Of a stretch of DNA of 64,000 nt, positions 56,598 through 64,000 are shown one piece after another; position 1 is the first letter of the stretch, and each line of letters begins with the position of its first letter. A program made the translations under genes and the position numbers. Under the pieces are notes generated by a model. It made no database searches. It was not told the DNA's origin and was given only the letters and a program-made list of their open reading frames with translations. Source of the stretch: Varibaculum prostatecancerukia. Lineage in GTDB: Bacteria; Actinomycetota; Actinomycetes; Actinomycetales; Actinomycetaceae. The stretch lies in contig NZ_OW968402.1 in the NCBI RefSeq assembly GCF_943169825.2, positions 1,178,001 to 1,242,000 of the forward strand. The letters run 5' to 3'.

Positions 56598-57560
56598 GTG
56601 CTCATTGCGATTAAAATGAAGCCGTTTCTACTTACCCTACTAGCGGAGGGCAGTTTTACGCTCGTTGGTCGATACGCGCCCAGTCCTACTGGCGCTTTGC
56701 ATTTGGGGAATCTGCGCACCGCCCTAATCGGGTGGGCGCTGTCTCGGCAAGGCGGCGGGCGTTTCGTGCTGCGTTTTGAGGATTTAGATGCCCGCTCGCG
56801 TGATCCTTTCCGCGCCCTACAACTTAGAGATTTAGCGGCCTTGGGGATTGATTGGGACGGGGAACCTTTGGTGCAATCAAGTTGTATCGGGCGCTATGAG
56901 GAGGTGTTTGCGCAGCTTAAAGCGGAGGGGCTGGTTTATGAATGTTATTGTTCGCGCCGGGAACTATCGCAAGTTGCTTCGGCCCCGCATACTCCTCCGG
57001 GAGCATATCCGGGCTATTGCCGCGACCTCACCCCGGCCGAGCGCGCCGGGAAGCGGGAAGAACTTTCAAAAGTAGGACGCGGCCCCGCTCTTCGCCTGCG
57101 CAGCAACCAAGAAACTTTGACCTTCACGGACGCGGTTTACGGGCCGCAGACCGGGGTGGTTGATGATTTCGTGCTACGCCGCTCCGATGGGGTGTTTTCC
57201 TATAACTTTGTTTGCGTAGTTGATGATGCCTATCAAGGGGTCTCCCAGGTGTGCCGCGGCCGGGATTTGCTTTCTTCGGTTGCCCGGCAGAACTATTTAC
57301 ATCAGCTATTAGGGTCTATCCCGCCCAACTGGGTGCATGTTCCTCTGGTGCTGAATCAAAAAGGAGAGCGGCTAGCTAAACGGGATGGAGCGGTGACTTT
57401 AGAGCAGCTGCGCGCCTGCGGAATTGAAAGCCCGCAAGTGATTTCGATGCTGGCTACTTCCCTGGGTTTCCCGCCCGCCAAAACTGCCAAAGAGTTCCTT
57501 GCCCACTTTGACTTGGGGAAAATGAGCCACGAGGATTGGCGTTTTCTTCCCCCACGTTAG
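56598..57560 (+). CDS. gluQ: Glutamyl-queuosine tRNA(Asp) synthetase
   Basis: 320-residue truncated class I synthetase (GluQRS) that attaches glutamate to queuosine-34 of tRNA-Asp. It has the HIGH-like PSPTGALHLGN near 29-39, the zinc ligands CYCS ... GYC near 116-142, and KGERLAKRDGA in place of KMSKS near 255. It lacks the anticodon-binding domain of GluRS, as expected. There is no Shine-Dalgarno; TATTCT lies 9-14 nt before the GTG, suggesting a leaderless mRNA. With tgt and yhhQ at 61.2-63.2 kb, it shows that the cell uses queuosine. Confidence 0.92.
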   Translation: MLIAIKMKPFLLTLLAEGSFTLVGRYAPSPTGALHLGNLRTALIGWALSRQGGGRFVLRFEDLDARSRDPFRALQLRDLAALGIDWDGEPLVQSSCIGRYEEVFAQLKAEGLVYECYCSRRELSQVASAPHTPPGAYPGYCRDLTPAERAGKREELSKVGRGPALRLRSNQETLTFTDAVYGPQTGVVDDFVLRRSDGVFSYNFVCVVDDAYQGVSQVCRGRDLLSSVARQNYLHQLLGSIPPNWVHVPLVLNQKGERLAKRDGAVTLEQLRACGIESPQVISMLATSLGFPPAKTAKEFLAHFDLGKMSHEDWRFLPPR

Positions 57561-57585
57561 GGAAACAGTGGTTTAGGAAGAAAAC
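57541..57585. terminator. Shared hairpin across the convergent gluQ and pflA stops
   Basis: Inverted repeat GTTTTCTTCC (57541-57550) and GGAAGAAAAC (57576-57585), with a second inner stem CCAC / GTGG. Both stop codons lie within it. The A/T-rich outer ends could act as U-runs in either direction. Confidence 0.6.
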
Positions 57586-58547
57586 ACCTGTTGGATACCT
57601 TGTTCGCGCATGATCTGTTTCGCTGCCTCTACCTGTTCTTTAGTAGGCACCGGGGTGTCTGCTAGTTGATAGTCCAAGCCCAGATTTTCCCATTTGTCCC
57701 GAGCCATCTGATGGAACGGTAAGATCTCGAGGCGTTCCAGGTTTGGCCAACGCTGGGCAATCTGTGCTACTTTCGCAATATTTTCTGGGTCATCGGTTAG
57801 CCCAGGAACCAACACGAAACGCACCCACACCGGGACTTTGGCTTCAGCTAAACGATCGCCAAAAGTAATCGTAGGGGCAAGGGCGCGTCCAGTCACTTGG
57901 TTGTAGGTGGCTTCGTCTCCACTTTTGACATCCAAGAGCACTAAATCCAGATTCTTTAAATCAGCATCGGCCAGATTGGCACCTAAGAATCCCGAAGTGT
58001 CGAGGCAAGTATGGATACCTTCCTGGTGACAGCGTCGCAGCAGGTTTTGCACAAAATTCACCTGCATTAAGGCTTCGCCCCCAGAAATAGTCAGTCCCCC
58101 TCCGGTGACCTTAAAAATAGCACGATAGCGTTTTACCAGCTTAAACACATCGGCAAGGGTGACTGCATGACCAGAACGCATCTGGAAAGTATCCGGGTTG
58201 TGGCAGTACTGGCAGCGCAGGGGGCAGCCAGATAAAAACAGGGTCATTCGGGTACCGGGGCCGTCTACGGCAGTCACCAGTTCCCAGGAGTGCACTGAAG
58301 CTAGATTGCCTTCGCGGACAGCCTGGTTGTGCTGGGAGTGGCTCATCTCGGGGGCTTCTCTTAGCGCTCCTAAACCGGAACCGCGCGTACGAGGAACTTG
58401 CTCTTCTAACGGCTCGGGAGCATATTCTCCGGTAATCCCATCAGCACTGACGCTGATATTTTCGGCACCGCCAGTTATTTCCATTAGCCCCGCCTTGTCT
58501 GTTTCCTTTGGTGAATACTCGATTCTATTTATGGTGAGGGCGGGCAT
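57573..58547 (-). CDS. pflA: Pyruvate formate-lyase activating enzyme
   Basis: 324-residue radical SAM enzyme that installs the glycyl radical on pyruvate formate-lyase. The iron-sulfur motif CPLRCQYC (CxxxCxxC) lies near 111-118, followed by GGLTISGGEAL near 152. Typical PflA has this motif near residue 30, so ~80 residues precede the domain. The ATG at 58547 follows AAGGAG with no spacing, so a later start (ATG 58484 or ATG 58343) is quite possible. It lies 45 bp after the glycyl-radical subunit gene on the same strand. Confidence 0.92.
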   Translation of the reverse strand: MPALTINRIEYSPKETDKAGLMEITGGAENISVSADGITGEYAPEPLEEQVPRTRGSGLGALREAPEMSHSQHNQAVREGNLASVHSWELVTAVDGPGTRMTLFLSGCPLRCQYCHNPDTFQMRSGHAVTLADVFKLVKRYRAIFKVTGGGLTISGGEALMQVNFVQNLLRRCHQEGIHTCLDTSGFLGANLADADLKNLDLVLLDVKSGDEATYNQVTGRALAPTITFGDRLAEAKVPVWVRFVLVPGLTDDPENIAKVAQIAQRWPNLERLEILPFHQMARDKWENLGLDYQLADTPVPTKEQVEAAKQIMREQGIQQVFSS

Positions 58548-58592
58548 CTCCTTGCAGAAGGAAGATACCCGCCCGGCACCAATATTTAAATT

Positions 58593-58844
58593 TTAGAGTT
58601 GGTTATGGAAAGTACGGGAAATAACGTCTAGCTGTTGTTCGCGAGTTAGCTTCACAAAGTTAACTGCATAGCCGGAAACCCGCACCGTTAGCTGGGGGTA
58701 TTTTTCCGGGTTTTTCATTGCATCTTCTAAAGTGTCGCGATTTAGCACGTTGATATTAGCGTGGTAGAGGCCTTGGACTCCTCCGCGTGCTTCGCGATTG
58801 GCTTTCATGGAAGCGAGCCGCTCATCGAAAGTTTTTACACTCAT
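58593..58844 (-). CDS. grcA: Separate glycyl-radical domain of pyruvate formate-lyase (GrcA-like)
   Basis: 83-residue protein equal to the C-terminal domain of PflB. It has [20 protein letters not shown], then the radical-site motif [10 protein letters not shown] near 53-62, then [17 protein letters not shown]. The Gly of SGYA is the residue activated by PflA. The long neighbouring pflB lacks this domain, so this small protein is probably an obligatory subunit and not just a repair part as YfiD/GrcA is in E. coli. AGGAG precedes the ATG. Order: pflB, this gene, pflA. Confidence 0.93.
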   Translation of the reverse strand: MSVKTFDERLASMKANREARGGVQGLYHANINVLNRDTLEDAMKNPEKYPQLTVRVSGYAVNFVKLTREQQLDVISRTFHNQL

Positions 58845-58954
58845 GGTTTCTCCTATTTTATTTGTTTCTTGATTATTTCTAGTTCTATTTCTGCCCTAAC
58901 CGGCTGCGTTTACGCCTTATAAAAGCACCAGGTGCTGCTGCAGGCAGAGAGTTT

Positions 58955-61051
58955 TCAGTAGGAAGAGTCTTGGGGAATGAAACCGGCGTCCATAATCCCC
59001 ACTAGGTTCTGGATCTGTTCCTCTTTGGTTCGTCCCAGCGAGGAGGGCACGATGGTGTTGGTCAAAGAAATACCATCCAACGCGTCATGGTAATCCAGTT
59101 TGCCTACCGAGAGCATCGAGGCCAGCATCCCATGCGAATCCATTCCATTTTCCGGGTTGGCGCCGGGAGCAAAGGGGGTTCCAGCCTCATGCCCGGAGGG
59201 GAAAGCCCCGGTGGCTTTACCGTAAACCACATTGGAGGTGATAGTGAGTACCGACTGGGTTGGAATGGCATCCCGATAGAGTTTAATTTCTTTAATCTTT
59301 GCCATTACCGTGTGCACGATGGTGGCCGCGATGTCATCGACGCGGTCATCGTCGTTTCCGTAGCAGGGGAAGTCCCCTTCGGTGTGGTAGTCCACCACCA
59401 AGCCGGTTTCGTCACGTACCGGGGTGACCTTGGCGTATTTGATAGCCGATAGGGAGTCCGCCACAATCGATAGTCCCGCGATTCCGCAGCCCATGGTACG
59501 TACGATATCGCTGTCATGCAGAGCCATCTCTAGGCATTCGTAGGCGTAACGGTCATGACAGTAGTGAATAATGTTGAGCGCCTCCACATAGGTGCCCACC
59601 ACCCAGTCCAACATTTTCTCGTAACGTTCCCACACATCATTGAAGTCCAGGGGACCGTCGCCAACGATACCTTCATATCCGGGCACTACTTGCTTGCCGG
59701 TTACTTCGTCGCGTCCACCGTTAATCGCGTAAAGCAGGGTTTTAGCCGCGTTTACCCGCGCGCCGAAGAACTGCATTTGTTTACCGACTCTCATGGGGGA
59801 AACGCAACAGGCAATGGCAGCGTCATCGCCCCACTGGCGGCGAATCTGATCATCGGCTTCATATTGGATAGAGGAAGTTTCGATGGAAATCTTCGCGCAG
59901 AACTCTTTATAGCCTTCCGGCAAACGCGGGGACCAGAAAATAGTGATATTGGGTTCGGGTGCCGGCCCCAAATTTATTAGGGTCTGCAAAAGCCGGAAGG
60001 AGGTTTTGGTAACGAGGGTGCGTCCGTCCTCCCCGAAACCCGCATCTGACCAGGTAGCCCAGTAGGGGTCACCGGAAAAGATTTGGTCATAGGCTTCGGT
60101 ACGTAGGAATCGCACAATCCGCAGTTTAACTACCAGGGCGTCAATGATTTCTTGGGCGCCCTGTTCATCTAGGGTGCCTTCCGCGAAATCACGTTCAAAG
60201 TAGCAGTCGAAGAAAGCGGAAAGGCGGCCAATGGACATGGCGGCTCCGTCTTGGCTCTTTACCGCGGCCAAGTAGCCGAAATAAGTCCATTGCACAGCCT
60301 CTTTAGCGTTCTTTGCCGGGCCAGAAATATCGAAACCGTAGCTGGCAGCCATGGTTTTTAACTTCTTCAGCGCCTTGATCTGCTCGGAGTGTTCTTCCCG
60401 GTAGCGCGCCCAATGTTCACTAAAAGGTTTGTCGGCAACTTTGTCTTTATCATCCTGTTTCCAAGCGATTAGCTGGTCTACCCCGTATAGGGCGACACGT
60501 CGATAGTCACCGATAATCCGGCCGCGTCCATAGGCATCGGGCAGACCGGTGATGATGTGGGAAGATCGAGCCGCCCGAATTCGAGGAGTGTAAATATCAA
60601 ATACCGCGTCGTTATGGGTTTTGCGGTAACGAGTAAAGATTTCTTTCACTTCCGGATTGATTTCTTTTCCGGCTTCTTTAATCGCGGTTTCGACCATGCG
60701 CCATCCGCCGTTGGGCATCATCGCTCGCTTTAAGGGGGTATCGGTTTGCAGACCAACGATTACGTCATCTTCTTCGCTAATGTATCCGGGCCCGAAAGCA
60801 TCAATATCAGCCGGAGTGTCGGTGTCAACATCGAAGACTCGTTTTTGACGTTCTATTGAAAGATAGTTTTCCTCTAGCGCTTGCCAGAGTTTCTGGGTTT
60901 TGGAGGTCGGTCCGCTTAAGAAAGCTGCGTCGCCCTGGTAGGGGGTGTAGTTCTTTTGAATGAAATCGCGTACATCGATTTCTTTATTCCATTTCCCCTG
61001 GACAAAAGTGCGCCACGCATTATCCGTTGAATTCTCTACGGTAGTAGACAT
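58955..61051 (-). CDS. pflB: Formate C-acetyltransferase catalytic chain, lacking the glycyl-radical domain
   Basis: 698-residue catalytic chain converting pyruvate and CoA to acetyl-CoA and formate under anaerobic conditions. The two adjacent active-site cysteines are in IACCVSPMRVGKQ near 413-425. The sequence is collinear with E. coli PflB (760 residues) but ends at DAGFIPQDSSY, about 60 residues short, exactly where the glycyl-radical domain would begin. That domain is the next gene. ATG 61051 follows GGAGGAG by 10 nt; a TTG directly before it is also possible. A ~110-bp gap to the next gene contains no frame. Confidence 0.95.
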   Translation of the reverse strand: MSTTVENSTDNAWRTFVQGKWNKEIDVRDFIQKNYTPYQGDAAFLSGPTSKTQKLWQALEENYLSIERQKRVFDVDTDTPADIDAFGPGYISEEDDVIVGLQTDTPLKRAMMPNGGWRMVETAIKEAGKEINPEVKEIFTRYRKTHNDAVFDIYTPRIRAARSSHIITGLPDAYGRGRIIGDYRRVALYGVDQLIAWKQDDKDKVADKPFSEHWARYREEHSEQIKALKKLKTMAASYGFDISGPAKNAKEAVQWTYFGYLAAVKSQDGAAMSIGRLSAFFDCYFERDFAEGTLDEQGAQEIIDALVVKLRIVRFLRTEAYDQIFSGDPYWATWSDAGFGEDGRTLVTKTSFRLLQTLINLGPAPEPNITIFWSPRLPEGYKEFCAKISIETSSIQYEADDQIRRQWGDDAAIACCVSPMRVGKQMQFFGARVNAAKTLLYAINGGRDEVTGKQVVPGYEGIVGDGPLDFNDVWERYEKMLDWVVGTYVEALNIIHYCHDRYAYECLEMALHDSDIVRTMGCGIAGLSIVADSLSAIKYAKVTPVRDETGLVVDYHTEGDFPCYGNDDDRVDDIAATIVHTVMAKIKEIKLYRDAIPTQSVLTITSNVVYGKATGAFPSGHEAGTPFAPGANPENGMDSHGMLASMLSVGKLDYHDALDGISLTNTIVPSSLGRTKEEQIQNLVGIMDAGFIPQDSSY

Positions 61052-61149
61052 CAATTATTCAGCTCCTCCGGCAGGATTGCTGCCAGTAAGGGTACTTATT
61101 TTTGCAGATATATTTTCTCAAATTAAAGTCGTACACACACCCTCAAATG

Positions 61150-63156
<2,007 letters not shown>

Positions 63157-63568
63157 CCGCCTAATCTAGCAGCCACCCCGGGGTACTCGTCCAGTTAGCC
63201 CCAGACTGCAGCTATAGGTTCTTGTTTTTATGCTACTTGGAGATAACTGTGTTCCGGTGCGCAGATAACAAGCCTCACGGGCAAGGGTTTTTCCTCCTGC
63301 CCAAAAACTCGAAAAAATCTAAAGATATTTTTCGAGTTTTACGCCCACCTAGCCCACTCGGATAAAACCCTTGCCCGCGCCGCCTTGCGTTCCAGCGGTA
63401 AAGCCTAACCTGAACCCGTAACCGCGCATACGAGAAAAATATTGCCAGTGCAGTCTGGCACTAACGGGAAACCTAAAATAAAAATCTCTGAACTATTTAC
63501 GGAGGAAAAACCTCTGCCCGCGCCAACACCAGATGCCTCAGAAATCTTCTGGCTTTTATAGAGGGATT
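63157..63568. other. 412-bp gene-free stretch between coaE and yhhQ
   Basis: No convincing gene, RNA or tRNA is visible. It holds a nested inverted repeat (63278-63377, listed separately) and presumably the yhhQ promoter on its left. Short frames, such as one of 68 codons on the minus strand from 63611, overlap coaE and lack a ribosome binding site. Confidence 0.6.
63278..63377. repeat. Nested inverted repeat, about 100 bp
   Basis: Outer arms of 14 bp are perfect: CGGGCAAGGGTTTT at 63278-63291 and AAAACCCTTGCCCG at 63364-63377. Inside them a second perfect 13-bp pair, AAAACTCGAAAAA at 63304-63316 and TTTTTCGAGTTTT at 63328-63340, has a further ATCT/AGAT pairing near its loop. The inner hairpin alone could terminate coaE transcription. 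The outer pair makes the whole element a two-tier stem, or cruciform-prone DNA. Confidence 0.8.
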
Positions 63569-64000
63569 CTACGCGCTGTCGCCATTGGCCAGGCGGCGCA
63601 GCTCGGGCCACAGCTCCGAGGCGATCGTGCGCCGCAAATCTTCGCGGGTAGTATCATTAACCAGCTCAAAGTTGGCAATCGCGCGGCGTTCTTCCTCGCT
63701 GGCTTGCGCCGCAATCCGGGCATCTACCTGTTCCGGTTCTAAGCCGGAGCGTTCTTGCAGGCGCTGGTAACGCTGCTTAAGGGGCGCGCTTACTGCCACA
63801 ATCACGTCAAAAGCGCGCGCGTTCGGATTCTCGGCTAGCAACGGAATGTCGTAAATCCCGATATCTCCAGGAGTGAGAGAAGCAAAGAAACGGTCAGAAA
63901 GAAACGAAATATAGGGGTGAGTTATTGATTCTAAGAGGCGGCGAGCATCGGGATTATTAAACACGATAGCTGCTAGCGCACTGCGGTCAACGCCGCTTTC
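63569..64000 (-). CDS. coaE: Dephospho-CoA kinase, C-terminal part
   Basis: 143 codons open to the right edge; the ATP-binding N-terminus lies outside the window. The visible portion begins ESGVDRSALAAIVFNNPDARRLLE, then HPYI, DIPLLAENPNARAFDVIVAV, and QERSGLEPEQVDARIAAQAS, all typical of CoaE, which phosphorylates dephospho-CoA in the last step of coenzyme A synthesis. The C-terminal domain of unknown function found in some actinobacterial CoaE proteins is absent. Confidence 0.9.
   Translation of the reverse strand, partial: ESGVDRSALAAIVFNNPDARRLLESITHPYISFLSDRFFASLTPGDIGIYDIPLLAENPNARAFDVIVAVSAPLKQRYQRLQERSGLEPEQVDARIAAQASEEERRAIANFELVNDTTREDLRRTIASELWPELRRLANGDSA

Noticed and set aside
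63405-63611. 68-codon minus frame between coaE and yhhQ
   Set aside because: It starts inside coaE, lacks a ribosome binding site and has no recognisable composition.

Overview
This window looks like a chromosomal segment of a facultatively anaerobic actinomycete, most likely a member of the Actinomycetaceae (Varibaculum/Mobiluncus/Actinomyces-like). That placement is inference from gene content: the actinobacterial order thrS-HIT-pgsA-patA-pimA-nudix-yebC-ruvCAB-yajC-secDF-apt-relA, a eukaryotic-type UTP-glucose-1-phosphate uridylyltransferase, an actinobacterial translational T-box before ileS, DUF349 and PrsW proteins, and a pyruvate formate-lyase. Base composition by eye is only moderately GC-rich.

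Bases 1 to about 17.1 kb are accessory. They start with the 3' part of a type III DNA methyltransferase (mod), a complete res helicase-nuclease and a SNF2-type helicase, followed by a broken DUF3644-like gene. Next comes a decayed copy of the 3' end of a PEBP gene, whose intact version lies about 9.4 kb to the right in the same orientation. Between these two copies sit a DinJ/YafQ-like toxin-antitoxin pair with a palindromic operator, a small membrane protein, a three-gene operon and a translationally coupled XRE / ImmA-IrrE peptidase / PIN-domain operon. The three-gene operon encodes an unrecognised 1008-residue protein, a putative metallopeptidase-VWA protein and a MoxR-type AAA ATPase. It is preceded by four tandem 13-bp repeats and is the best candidate here for an undescribed system.

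From 17.1 to 31.3 kb there are housekeeping and metabolic genes: PEBP, trmL, a four-helix membrane protein, lpdA and a two-lipoyl-domain E2 acyltransferase, a degenerate RNase H/NTF2-like protein, folC, ileS with its T-box, proC, a YciI protein and a bile-acid:sodium-symporter-like transporter. From 31.3 to 42.5 kb lie aspS, a DEAD-box RNA helicase, UGPase, a DUF349 protein, a metallo-beta-lactamase-fold hydrolase, an unrecognised protein, rel and apt.

From 42.5 to 56.6 kb a long minus-strand block encodes Sec accessory proteins (SecF, SecD, YajC), Holliday-junction processing (RuvB, RuvA, RuvC), YebC, a NUDIX hydrolase, a PrsW-like protease, the early phosphatidylinositol-mannoside enzymes (PimA, acyltransferase, PgsA-type synthase), a HIT protein and ThrS. 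The last 7.4 kb hold gluQ, the pyruvate formate-lyase genes and queuine handling (tgt, yhhQ), and end in a truncated coaE. The pyruvate formate-lyase is encoded in two pieces, with the glycyl-radical domain as a separate 83-residue protein, plus the activase. No rRNA, tRNA, CRISPR array, integrase or intact transposase was seen.
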